Source: Russula earlei (lineage: Eukaryota > Basidiomycota > Agaricomycetes > Russulales > Russulaceae). Taken from it: a stretch of DNA of 18,598 bases. Position 1 is the first letter of the stretch; each line of letters opens with the position of its first letter. This document shows, piece after piece, positions 1-8,418 of the stretch. A model generated the notes under the pieces. It saw only the letters and a list, made by a program, of their open reading frames with translations, had not been told where the DNA came from and ran no database searches. The stretch is taken from positions 1 to 18,598 of the forward strand of contig JAGFNK010000911.1 of assembly GCA_025769875.1 (NCBI GenBank), written 5' to 3'. Made by a program: the position numbers and the translations under genes.

Positions 1-402
1 TGAGAATGTGAGGTGGTGGACTAGAAGAGTGTAAAAGGACAAGGGGAGTGATGATGTGGTCATCAAGGTCATGAGGCAGTGGACTGGGAACCAATGAAAG
101 GACAAAGGGAGTGATGATCGGCAGCGAGACAGAGGGTTAAAGATGACAGGAGGCAAATGGTGTAGCTGAGGGATGGAGGCAAAGAGGTCAGCTGAAAGGA
201 AATTGGAAATGCAGGGAGAGTCAATGCAGCAGAGATGATGAAGGAAAACGAAGAGGATGAATGATGGATAAAAGGCTGATTGAGAAGATGAAAGTTCTGG
301 GCATAATGCTGGCACTGAGTAGGTGAGGGTGGAGGACAGTGAAGTTGCCAGAGGAGCAGAAGTTGTCATTCTGGCCTTTGAGGTGCTTGGGCATGTGGCA
401 AG
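1..402. other. Purine-rich flanking DNA, no gene seen
   Basis: The plus strand is strongly G/A-rich. Short open stretches exist on the minus strand but none has a convincing start, length or motif. It was contiguous with the sequence from 1360 onward before solo LTR A inserted. I see no promoter, RNA gene or recognisable repeat here. Confidence 0.5.
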
Positions 403-1359
403 CAAAGTGTCAAGACTCACTGTTGAACTATCCAGTTCAAGAGCGAGGGATAAGCTCGAAGACGAGTCGGTAGACGTCCAAGACTGGCGTGGGCAAGAGT
501 AGAATCCAAGTAGTAACATACCAAAGAGGATTGTTACTGTGAGAGTAGCAATCACGCAGGGAGAGGCCAGTGGTCACAAGGGGACGGTCCTTAAGGAGTA
601 TCCCAGGGATAGAGAGTGCCGTAAACAAATGGACAGTCTGAGGACTGTCCGCTACTTTATTGAGCGCTTATATACTACAAGAGAACTGCTAAATAGGGCA
701 CAAGTCATAACCTTGTTATCAAGCACAATAGAGTGATGAGTAAGAAGTTGGAGGATGCTTACTGAGCATGCTCGGTCATGCTCAGTAAGCTGCTGAGTAA
801 GAAGACTCTTCTTGATGAGTAAGAGTTTCCATGTCCACGTGTTTACTACTTTAGTGCACGTGGAAGCACCTGATTCATTTCTGTTAGTTAGTTTAGGGCC
901 GGTCCTTTGAAGACTTGTAGTTTAGCTAGGGAATAGTGTCGTCTTATAAGGCCCTTATAGTTCTATTAGGGTCCTTAGAGTCGACCCTAATACTTCTATT
1001 AAGGTCCTTAGTATTGCCTTATAGTCGTTCTATAGTTATTAGAGTCGGTCTAATAACGCGTTGTAGGGCCTTTGATACTAGGTTAGTGCCTCTTGTAGAG
1101 CTCCTAGGGTCGTTCCAAAGGGTCCTTAGGAAGGCCCTAATACTGTCTTTTGTTGCTAGAAGGGTTGCCTTTAAGTGGGGCTTGCTGTATGTCGATTGTG
1201 CCGAGAATCGCTCGCGCAACAATGCACGCGCGATATTGTGGACACCTCTACTCACCCCTTTTGCTCGTGTGAACAGGGTGACACCATAGAGACCAGGTTT
1301 CCTCCTATAAGGAAGGGTCCTTCAAGGGCCCTCTCCGGAGAATGGTTCATGACACAAAG
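403..1359. repeat. Target-site duplication CAAAG of LTR A
   Basis: CAAAG stands at 403-407 immediately before the LTR and again at 1355-1359 immediately after it. Five bases is the usual duplication length for Ty3/gypsy-type and many Ty1/copia-type integrases. The match is exact. Confidence 0.9.
408..1354 (-). mobile_element. Solo LTR A (960-bp family)
   Basis: A 947-bp unit that begins TGTCA and ends TGACA (a 5-bp terminal inverted repeat) and is flanked by a perfect 5-bp duplication, CAAAG, at 403-407 and 1355-1359. It matches copies B, C and D over its whole length. The TATA box and U3/R order read on the minus strand, so the element sits in reverse. No internal coding region lies between two LTRs, so this is a solo LTR, the usual outcome of LTR-LTR recombination. 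It contains the conserved hairpin at 631-650 and a 14-bp inverted repeat at 757-770/777-790. Open frames within it, such as 936-1289, are not genes. Confidence 0.93.
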
Positions 1360-1883
1360 AAGGTTATGAGCAGTGAGTGGAAGTACAAGCAATGAAGGAG
1401 TGTTGGGAAGAGAATGTGAGACAAGTGAGAGATGGGATGGAGGTGAGAGGCATAGGAGTTTGTTTTACTTATGGGGATCATGTTGCAGAATGGCAGTTTG
1501 AACTGACTTAAACCAGTTGTAGACTGGTTTGGGTTGAACTGGTCCAAACTGGTTGTAGCATGAAGTAGGACTGCCATGGACCAACCCTTTGGGGTCCAGT
1601 CCAGTTCAAGATGAGTTGTTGGAGTGAGTAAACCAGTCCCCGTTCTGGTTCACCAATGAAATGGTGAAAAACTGGACCTGACTGGACCAATAAATGCTAA
1701 TTAAGGAGGAGGTTGTCCAAGTGAGCCACAGAGACTTGGGGAATGATTTGGCTAGTGTTCTATGCTTGTAGATGGAACTGTCATTGGAAGTAGAAGTACA
1801 TAGATGATGCAAAGTAGAAACAGCTTCTTTGAGCAAAATAGAATGATGTATGGCCAGGTCTTGGCCTTGATTCTCAACAGGCA
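1360..1883. other. Non-coding stretch with ACTGG/CCAGT repeats
   Basis: From about 1495 to 1690 the sequence repeats short blocks built on AACTGGTCC and GGTCCAGTC in both orientations, including a perfect 9-bp inverted pair at 1534-1542 and 1601-1609. This resembles the end of a small DNA transposon or MITE, but I cannot place its limits. A minus-strand open frame at 1606-1917 overlaps it; its composition is not clearly coding, and I treat it as unproven. Confidence 0.35.
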
Positions 1884-2141
1884 TCATTGCAGTGGAAAGA
1901 AGAGCATGGTGCAACATTGACCCTCTGTTATGCCAATTTCCATTTTGAGTACAACAACTTCTGTTTTCCAGTACTGTACTAATATGACAAACTCTTCATA
2001 GCTTGTGACATGTGACAGATTTTGATGACCGACTGACTCTTCAAAGTTGGGAAAACCATGTGACAAGTCTTGCATCTCTTCAAAACCCTGATTGGGCCGA
2101 GAGGCAACATGTGACATAATGTCAGGACGGCGGTCTGACAC
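1884..2141 (-). CDS. Hypothetical ORF with in-frame short repeats (possible fragment)
   Basis: An 85-codon frame on the minus strand. I do not recognise the product. Its central part contains three degenerate repeats of the pattern (I/L)SH...(F/Y)EE, about 16-17 residues apart. At DNA level they are three exact CATGTGACA words at 2009, 2057 and 2108. The spacings of 48 and 51 bases are both multiples of three, which favours a translated repeat over chance. The frame overlaps the next one (1606-1917) by a few tens of bases in a different phase, so this may be a broken gene with a frameshift or an intron. No domain, signal peptide or membrane segment is visible. A decayed transposon fragment is equally possible. 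Confidence 0.3.
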   Translation of the reverse strand: MSDRRPDIMSHVASRPNQGFEEMQDLSHGFPNFEESVGHQNLSHVTSYEEFVILVQYWKTEVVVLKMEIGITEGQCCTMLFFPLQ

Positions 2142-2253
2142 ACAACTTGAGTGCGAGTCGGGATTTGAACATTAAATCCTTGTTGAAAAAATTGTTGTGT
2201 GCTTTGAGGACTGTGCAGCTACAACCATGACTGCACTGAACAGCTTTATCCCA

Positions 2254-3223
2254 ATAGATGTCAAGACTCACTGTTGAACTATCCAGTTCAAGAGCGAGGG
2301 ATAAGCTCGAAGACGAGTCAATAGATGTCCAAGATTGCGTGGGCGAGAAGTAGAGTCCAGAGTAGTAACAGATACCAGAGAGGTATTGTTACTGTGAGAG
2401 TCGAGCAATCACGCAGGGAAGAGGCCAGGGTAGTCACAAGGGGATGGTCCTTAAAGGAGTATCCCAGGGATGGAGAGTGCCATAAACAAATGGACAGTCT
2501 GAGGACTGTCCGCTACTTTATTGAGCGCTTATATACTACAAGAGAACTGCTAAATAGGGAACAAGTCATAACCTTGTTATCAAGCACCATAGAGTGATGA
2601 GTAAGAAGTCAGAGGACGCTTACTGAGCATGCTCGGTCATGCTCAGTAAGCTGCTGAGTAAGAAGCTTCTCTTGATGAGTAAGAGCTTCCATTGTCCACG
2701 TGTTCACTGTTTTAGTGCACGTGCAAGCACCTGATTCATTTCCTGTTAGTTAGTTTAGGGCCGGTCATTTGAGGACTTGTAGTTTGGTTAGGAATAGTGT
2801 TATCTTATAAGGCCCTTATATAGTTCTATTAGGGTCCTTAGAGTCGACCCTAATACTTCTATTAAGGTCCTTAGTGTTGCCTTATAGTTCGTTCTATAGT
2901 TATTAGAGTTGGTCTAATAACGCGTTGTAGGGCCTTTGATACCAGGTTAGTACCTATTGTAGAGTTCCTAGGGTCGTTCCAAAGGGTCCTTAGGAAGGCC
3001 CTAATGCTGTCTTTAGTTGCTAGAAGGGTTGCCTTTAAGTGGGGCTTGCTGTATGTCGATTGTGCCGAGAATCGCTCGCGCAACAATGCGCGCGCGATAT
3101 TGTGGACACCTCTACTCACCCCTTTTGCTCGTGTGAACAGGGTGACACCATAGAGACTGGATTTCCTCCTATAAGGAAGGGTCCTTCAAGGGCCCTCTCC
3201 GGAGGATGGTTCATGACAATAGA
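2254..3223. repeat. Target-site duplication ATAGA of LTR B
   Basis: ATAGA occurs at 2254-2258 and 3219-3223, directly abutting both LTR ends. It is an exact 5-bp match and marks an independent insertion from copy A, whose target was CAAAG. Confidence 0.9.
2259..3218 (-). mobile_element. Solo LTR B (960-bp family)
   Basis: A 960-bp unit starting TGTCA and ending TGACA, flanked by ATAGA at 2254-2258 and 3219-3223. It is nearly identical to copy A and in the same reverse orientation. Many differences between A and B are CG in one and TG or CA in the other (for example in the stretch around 460-480 of A and 2315-2335 of B), as expected of methylation-driven decay. The conserved hairpin is at 2492-2511. 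There is no coding capacity. Confidence 0.93.
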
Positions 3224-3292
3224 TGTCCATCAAGCCCTCCTCCCAGATCCCAGTCATGAGGCATCAAAAACACTTTGTGAGCTTTTTACAGT

Positions 3293-3971
3293 TGTAAGGT
3301 GTGTGAGCCCGCTGGCCAGGAAACTCACATGACTTGTACCGTCTCCCTCCTATGCCACGCGTTCTCCCTCCCTTCACCCTTCATTTTCTTTTCCTTTCCT
3401 TCTCTCTCATGCACTCACCTCTCAATGACATCCCTGCCGCAGTCCTCGCCCCATGTCAGCAGACTATGACAATGGCTCAAGTCAATCGCTGTTGACGTCA
3501 CTCACCTCAGTTCCAGCCCACTCGTCCCTCAAGCATCATCCTTGCCTGCCACATGTCCATGCACGGACACGAATGACACATGTACATTATCATCAACGCG
3601 CTACGCAAGGGCTCGCTGCCCATAGCATCTCGCCCCCAACGTCATCGCCTCATGCTTGCAGATTCGCAGTAGGAAGATCAGGATTCTGGAGTAGCACTTT
3701 CGTATTTAAGTAGCTACCATCCTGTACAGTAGCTTAGGGAATCAAATCAAGAGTTTCTGCATCTGTGTTAACCCTCTCATGTGCCAAAGAACACCTTGAC
3801 TCCCTCAAAATCTCCCGCTTCTCTTTCAAGAACACACACACACTCTCTCTCTCTTGCTTGCGCATTGCGTTCTGGGCACGATCCCTGCTTGCTCTCAGCT
3901 CCTCCCTGTCCGTACCCACCCTTGGATCAAGCCCCACAAACTCCCTGTTCCCCGACCTGGCACGCTATACA
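3293..3971 (+). mobile_element. LTR-like promoter region (candidate LTR of a different family)
   Basis: The stretch begins TGTA and ends TACA. It has a TATTTAAG box at 3703-3710 after a pyrimidine-rich upstream part, a perfect cAMP-response-type palindrome TGACGTCA at 3493-3500, and a compound (AC)n(CT)n microsatellite near 3832-3854. One base after the end stands TGGACCCAACG (3973-3983), in the position of a tRNA primer-binding site. All of this suits a 679-bp 5' LTR. No second LTR copy is in the window and no pol domain follows, so an ordinary host promoter with a CT-rich leader is the alternative. Confidence 0.38.
3703..3710 (+). promoter_or_regulatory. TATA-like box TATTTAAG
   Basis: TATTTAAG lies about 360 bp upstream of the ATG at 4065 and is followed by a pyrimidine- and AC-rich leader typical of fungal 5' ends. 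It would serve either the candidate LTR or a host gene reading rightward. Confidence 0.4.
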
Positions 3972-4064
3972 GTGGACCCAACGTTTTGGGTGGAGATCAC
4001 ACAGCCAATTTCCTGAGATGGTGTGCCCCACCATGCACCTCCTACACTTACTTCCCTCGAACAA

Positions 4065-4421
4065 ATGGAGGACCTTGAAGAGAGTGCTATTGATATTCAT
4101 GGTGATGACGGTGAAGTTCCCATGACAGACATCATTTCCATGCATACACAACTTGAATGCTCCAACTCTATGGATTGCAATGATGATGATGAGCTGTACA
4201 TACTGATACCAGAAGAAGAAGGCGGCCTTGTTTTAACTGCAGATGCAGAGTGTGCTTCAGTGGAGTCTGTTCAAGGTGAGGTAGTTGATACAACTCAGGC
4301 TAGTCAAGCTGTAGAAGGACATGGTAAGCATAAGAAGTGTGCAAACATCCTCTATTCCTCCAAATTTTGGGTTGCAAATGATGGGAGTGACACAGACAAT
4401 GAATTTAGGCACTTTTTATAA
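4065..4421 (+). CDS. Hypothetical acidic protein, about 118 aa
   Basis: Open from an ATG at 4065 (AAATGG context) to TAA at 4419-4421; the frame is open slightly further upstream without another ATG. The product is very acidic, with clusters of Asp and Glu around residues 3-20, 45-60 and near the C-terminus, and a short basic HGKHKK patch. No known domain is recognised. AATAAA-like sequence follows the stop directly, so a short mRNA could end here. It lies about 90 bp after the candidate LTR and primer site, so it might be the start of a retroelement gag that is truncated or non-autonomous; equally it may be a small host gene or an exon. There is no clear coding evidence beyond length. Confidence 0.35.
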   Translation: MEDLEESAIDIHGDDGEVPMTDIISMHTQLECSNSMDCNDDDELYILIPEEEGGLVLTADAECASVESVQGEVVDTTQASQAVEGHGKHKKCANILYSSKFWVANDGSDTDNEFRHFL

Positions 4422-4429
4422 TAAATAAA

Positions 4430-5000
4430 TGAATATTCCCATTTAGGAAATTTTTTAACGATTTTTATCACAGTCTTCATAACTGGTTGTGACCTGTGAC
4501 CTGAGCCATATCTCTTCTCTTCAGAGGGGGCTTGTGATGCATGACTGAAGAGTTGGTCGTATGAGTACAGTAGTTTATTCTTATCATTATTAATAAATAG
4601 TAATATTGATTTTCTGAATTGTAAAGATGTTCAAGCACTGCTCTGCTGACAAAGTCTGACAGTCTTTTGTGAAATTCCAAAGACTCTGGTTGGCTTGGTG
4701 TGATGTGACATTATCCAATTACATATGGGTTGGCCTCATCATGTCAATCTACATTGCCTGGCCTCAACGCATTCCTTACTTGGAATCATAGACAAGACAT
4801 ATGCCATAATGGCATGCAGAGAGATGATTGGCATTCAGAATATATGCAGCTCTATTACTGGTAGCCCCTCTACTAATATGCAGGGTGACAGCCAACAAGC
4901 AGAGACTCAAAAAAAAAATGTTATTTAAACTTGTGGTACACGAAAAGAGAGACTTTTCATGAAAGCAGGAAGCATCCAAGTTTGAACATCCATAATATAC
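4430..5000. other. AT-rich intergenic DNA with an A10 tract
   Basis: There is no convincing gene. A run of ten A at about 4910-4919 could be the trace of a retroposed 3' end in plus orientation, but no upstream source gene is recognisable. The rest is AT-rich with short open frames in all phases. Confidence 0.4.
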
Positions 5001-5005
5001 TGGAA

Positions 5006-5448
5006 TTATAAAACAAGGTGTTTCTTCATGCGATTACGGTCGTCCCTCAACTGCCTCCGTATATTATCCATCCATTCCAGATCACGGTCAAGGCTCGGGT
5101 CATTTCTCTTCAACCCTTCCATGTCATTCCTCAGTGGTGCAGTGGCCTTAAGAAAACGGTCTATCGCAAGGATATGAGCATTGCTTGGTCCGCTTGGGAG
5201 CCCTTTTATGAGCGTGCTGTATGCATTACTGTGCTGTAACCACTCCTGATCTATTGATGACACTGCCTCTCGGTGTTGGAACAGGTCTATCGGAGGAAGG
5301 GGCTTCCCACTAGAACCGTGCTGGCTGGGCTGCGCATTTCTTCGAGGTGAAGTCAATTTCTGAGGAGAAAGAGGACTCGAAGAAACACAAACGATGAAGT
5401 GATGCCAACAGCAAGGCAACATATTGCAAAAACAGAGGAGGTTCGCAT
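5006..5448 (-). CDS. Probable small secreted protein, C-terminal exon clear, N-terminal exon inferred
   Basis: The minus-strand frame ending at 5006-5008 is open for over 150 codons. Its last 90 residues look like a real helical protein, rich in charged residues with heptad-like spacing (for example LRNDMEGLKRNDPSLDRDLE). The family is not recognised. In another phase, an ATG at 5446-5448 opens a textbook signal peptide, MRTSSVFAICCLAVGITSS, which runs into the C-terminal frame at about 5370. A phase change is needed there. GT...CAG pairs of 29 or 50 nt would supply it, or there is a 1-nt indel. A TATA box lies about 160 bp upstream. The mature product would be roughly 120 residues with few or no Cys. 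I am fairly confident of the C-terminal exon and less sure of the join. Confidence 0.55.
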
Positions 5449-5607
5449 GTTGATTGGGAATATGGATTTGTGAAAACAAGGTTGTCGAGGTTGTCGAGGA
5501 ATAACAAGATGGCGACGAGGAAAGTTTGTCGGTAACCAGTACCGGCTGGTAAAATGAAATGGTGATTTGGAGGACAGCTAGAGAGAATTGTAATTGCAGG
5601 CATTGGC

Positions 5608-5613
5608 TTTATA
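5608..5613 (-). promoter_or_regulatory. TATA box of the secreted-protein gene
   Basis: TATAAA on the minus strand, about 160 bases before the signal-peptide ATG at 5448. It is followed by a C/T-rich leader containing several CAA-type start motifs, as is common in fungal promoters. Confidence 0.5.
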
Positions 5614-5685
5614 CTGGAGCGCGTCCACCTCCCCTCTGTCCACAGAGGCAAGATCAGGGTCATGATGGCAGGTCTACATTACATC

Positions 5686-5712
5686 CGTCGCATCATTTTA
5701 ATTGATGCGACG
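5686..5712. promoter_or_regulatory. 10-bp perfect dyad upstream of the secreted-protein gene
   Basis: CGTCGCATCA and its exact reverse complement TGATGCGACG are separated by the 7 bases 5696-5702. The dyad is about 75 bp upstream of the TATA box, so it could be a dimeric regulator site or an RNA hairpin. Its function is inference. Confidence 0.3.
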
Positions 5713-5968
5713 TGGATGCAGCGACGTTCTAAGCGAGGAATTGTATACCTAGACTGAGACGTTACCCGATAACCCTTGATGCATGCGCCATAAGCGCCCG
5801 GGTTTCTCAATTTGTTAGACATGCCCTTAGGACGTGGGGCTTCGGGTACGGCTTCATCCCGACTCGGGCCGCCATCGCGTCGTCTCATATGTGCATCAGA
5901 ACTGTGTGCGATTCAGCATCCCTTGAACATAACATATGCGTGCTCATGTACGAAGGGTAGCACAACGT

Positions 5969-6090
5969 GGTGGATTTTGCTCCACCAAAGGCGAAGACAT
6001 GCGAAGCGCCTTCGTGGTGCGACGCGCTACGCCTCGGGACCCGAAAGGGCCTGGAATAAAATTTTTGGAACCCTCCCCCTTCACGGGGGA
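5969..6090. repeat. Cluster of short GC-rich hairpins
   Basis: Four stem-loops follow one another within 122 bases. The first is GGTGGA/TCCACC at 5969-5974/5981-5986. The second is AAGGCG/CGCCTT at 5988-5993/6007-6012, overlapping a competing CGAAG/CTTCG stem. The third is CCC-GAAA-GGG at 6040-6049, which has a GNRA-type loop. The fourth is TCCCCC/GGGGGA at 6074-6079/6085-6090. Between and after them the DNA is A/T-rich. This pattern resembles the mobile GC clusters and double-hairpin elements of fungal mitochondrial genomes, so a mitochondrial transfer into the nucleus is one explanation. No mitochondrial gene is recognisable beside it. Confidence 0.45.
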
Positions 6091-6120
6091 AAGTTGCTCT
6101 GAATGACTCCTTGCCTCGAT

Positions 6121-6537
6121 CTCACATCCGTCTCATTCGTTTACGATTGCATGTGCTAAAAGCTAAAAGGCCAAAAAAAGGGAGGTTTCACCTAAATGTC
6201 TCAGATACAGGCCCAAGCAAAAATGTCTTAAGGACACTGTGGAGCTCACTGAGAATGCAAGCTCATCACTGTGGCTAAAGGCCACAAAGGCAACATTGGC
6301 TTACTTGACAAAAGAAATTTTTACACTACATAGCAAAATTTTACAACTAGTACTTACAAGTATCGTAGGTGCGAAGGTGTACTTAAAAGGCCCGAAAAAG
6401 CGAGCCAACAAAAAAGGAGTAAGAGATAATCCTGTATTCCTGAATTCCCCTCGCGTGCCACTAGTCCCGCTTCCAGCTTCCGCATACTGATTGTCACGCC
6501 CTCGGATCTTCACCTCAGCTTCAAAATCTTTACTACA
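6121..6537. other. A-rich stretch, no supported gene
   Basis: The sequence is A-rich with several lysine-codon runs. A frame at 6239-6490 lacks an ATG start and a recognisable domain, and an antisense frame overlaps it. I see no RNA gene or clear promoter. It may be the 5' region of the uncertain gene that starts at 6538. Confidence 0.4.
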
Positions 6538-7092
6538 ATGACCACTAAACCCAGAATTTCTGACATGATACAGTCAGAGAAGAACAGACCTGCACATTCT
6601 GTCGACGATCTCAGAGATAAACTTGGGTGCATAAGCCTCGCCAGTTCTCCCAGCACGCAGACGGCGGCTCAGTACTCAGTCACCAGAACCCATCATCCAC
6701 ATTGTTCGCACGGGCACTCAAGTACTCAAGTGCGGCAAGACGCACTATTCGAGTTGACCGCGCGATCCGCGCACTACTGGACTAGAACGAGCTCTACCCG
6801 CAGCCGGTGCTCTCGCAGACGCCCACGCTGCGGCCTGCATCCCGGTGTTCACGAACGCGGCACATTCACGGAATGGCAAGAATGGCGCGTCGATGGTGCC
6901 AGCGCAGCCGCAGACACAGACGCAGGTGCGCCTGCGTACCTCTCAGCACAGCTCAGCATGAAAGCCGCTCAGATCGTGCGGCTCGCCAGCGTGCTCAGGG
7001 ACGTGCAGGAGCTTGCGATCTCGCGCGGGCATGATGGGGTACGGGTTAGGGCGCGAGTTAGAAAGCGATGGAGGCCGGAATCGATGACATAG
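6538..7092 (+). CDS. Hypothetical protein, possibly a first exon
   Basis: An ATG with A at -3 opens a 184-codon frame. The first 50 residues are hydrophilic and soluble-looking. The middle is Arg/Ser/His-rich and suspicious of out-of-frame or intron sequence. Residues around 145-170 (beginning MKAAQIVRLASVLRDVQELA) look like a genuine amphipathic helix. I do not recognise a family. The C-terminal tail after HDG is Arg-rich and may be read-through of an intron, since GT dinucleotides occur there. A minus-strand promoter-like arrangement at 7301-7345 faces this gene, so the strand of the real transcript is not certain. Confidence 0.3.
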   Translation: MTTKPRISDMIQSEKNRPAHSVDDLRDKLGCISLASSPSTQTAAQYSVTRTHHPHCSHGHSSTQVRQDALFELTARSAHYWTRTSSTRSRCSRRRPRCGLHPGVHERGTFTEWQEWRVDGASAAADTDAGAPAYLSAQLSMKAAQIVRLASVLRDVQELAISRGHDGVRVRARVRKRWRPESMT

Positions 7093-7300
7093 GGGACGCG
7101 GTAGTGTGCGGTGGTATGCAAGGGCGGAATGAGCGAGCGAAAAGTCCAATCGCGTGCGAGGTCAAACGAGCCGGGTGCGATTGGGATCCTTGAACACGAG
7201 TGAGACTGAACGAAACTAATTTGTCGAACGAAGGCGGCGGCACGCTCAAGGTCGGTTGACAAAGGATAGAAAAAGGGGGAACGAGAAGGAGACTTTGAGG

Positions 7301-7345
7301 TTTATATGTCTGCCCCCCTTCTAAGGCGAAGCGGGGATTTATATA
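7301..7345 (-). promoter_or_regulatory. Minus-strand promoter-like sequence
   Basis: On the minus strand TATATAAAT (7337-7345) and a second box CATATAAA (7301-7308) precede a long pyrimidine tract (about 7265-7295) and then CAAC. This is a typical fungal promoter layout. It would drive a transcript toward 7260 and below, antisense to the ORF at 6538-7092. The minus-strand frames there start only at TTG codons and I cannot name a product. Confidence 0.35.
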
Positions 7346-7504
7346 CGTGTCGATCGTAGGTACTCCGAGGTGTATTGTACCGAACCGGTCGATATCCTAC
7401 CGATGCTAGCGCATAGTTTGGGTGGTGGACATTAGAGAAATGGGGGTGTAGAACGGATATGCGCGGAGTCGAAGAGCAGTACGTTAGTTCGTAGTGTCCG
7501 TGCT

Positions 7505-8015
7505 GAGTCTAAGAGAACGGATGTGTACGGTATTGGGTGAGGGTGCACACGTTTGGGGGTGCGGCCTAGTCGTCGATCGTATCGAGACTGAATGCATTCG
7601 TATCGCAACTAAAACTGAAAGAGAAGAAAGGAGAGTCCGAAAATGTAGTAGAACATACGAAGGGCCGAGTCAAAGAGAACGGATATGTGTGGTATTGGAT
7701 GACGGAGGCGTGGACGATGGTGTGCGCGTTCGGCGATGTGGCTGAGTCGTCCATTGCATCAAGACTAAGTGTGTTCGCATCATGAGAGGGGTCGAGTCTA
7801 AGAGGGCGGGTATGTGTAGTATTGGACGACGGGGGCGTGAGCGATGGTGCGCGCGGTCGGCGATGTGGCCGAGTCGTCAATTATTGTATTAAGACTAAGT
7901 GTGTTCACATCGAGACTAAAACCGAAAGAGAAGAAAGGAGAGTCCGAAAACGTAGTAGAACATACGAAGAGCCGAGTCTAAGGGAACGGGTATGCGTGGC
8001 ATTGGGCAACAAGGA
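7505..8015. repeat. Degenerate long-unit tandem repeat (minisatellite)
   Basis: Units begin with GAGTC(T)AAGAG at about 7505, 7667, 7794 and 7974. Their lengths are about 162, 127 and 180 bases plus a partial last unit. The second unit lacks the AAAGAGAAGAAAGGAGAG block (present near 7617-7636 and 7925-7943) that the first and third contain. A partial earlier unit may begin near 7463. Unit lengths are not all multiples of three, so the open frames across it on both strands are not likely to be a repeat protein. Confidence 0.7.
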
Positions 8016-8219
8016 TGACATTCGAGGGCGACGGTGGTGTCGTCGAGTGGGTCTCTTCGGCCGAAGTTAAGATGCGTCGGGTTTTACCCAATGTGGTGGT
8101 GGTGGTGGCTTCGCCTTGGGTGGGTGACGGGTGTATGCGGTGGGCGGGCGACGAGTGAACGAGGGCGGTGGTGGGCGCGGAATGGTGTCGGGCGGAGTGC
8201 AAGTGTTCGAGTGTTTGAC
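8016..8219. other. GC-rich LINE insertion flank, no gene
   Basis: G-rich sequence with runs of GGT between the tandem repeat and the poly(A) end of the LINE. Open frames exist in several phases through composition only. Nothing else is recognised. Confidence 0.4.
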
Positions 8220-8418
8220 TTTTTTTTGGAAAGCGTTTATTCTGATAGTTAATGTACCGTAACTACCTAGAATAAGGGTTAGATAGCAGGAGAAAAGGGT
8301 TCAGCCCTATCTAACGCGTGTAGCCGGTGCGCAGACCGGGTGTGAGGATAAAATGCGTTTATGCACGACCCCGTTAGGGGACAGTGTGGGACTCAGGGCA
8401 CCTAGCTTGGGGGGCGAG
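8220..8418 (-). other. LINE 3' UTR with stem-loops and poly(A) end
   Basis: Between the ORF2 stop and the A8 tail lie about 200 bases with consecutive stem-loops: 9-bp GTTAGATAG/CTATCTAAC at 8278-8286/8307-8315, CCGGT/ACCGG at 8324-8328/8335-8339, and CCCC-GTTA-GGGG at 8369-8380. A fourth, CACCTAGCT/AGCTAAGGTG with one bulge (8399-8407/8417-8426), overlaps the stop. AATAAA precedes the poly(A). In LINEs the reverse transcriptase often recognises 3' UTR structure, so these may be its recognition elements. That role is inferred. Confidence 0.65.

Noticed and set aside
936..1289. ORFs at 936-1289, 1175-1369, 2325-2597 and 3039-3332 and their counterparts in LTRs C and D
   Set aside because: All lie within solo LTR sequence, mostly antisense to the LTR, and repeat in every copy because the copies are near identical.
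5941..6100. tRNA or rRNA gene in the hairpin cluster
   Set aside because: No cloverleaf, A/B box or conserved rRNA core could be found. The hairpins are independent short stems.
7505..8015. CRISPR-like array
   Set aside because: Units are long, degenerate and contiguous without unique spacers, and the genome is fungal.
7566..8202. Minus-strand Ser/Thr/His-rich frames over the tandem repeat
   Set aside because: Unit lengths of 162, 127 and 180 do not hold a common frame, so a repeat protein is unlikely.
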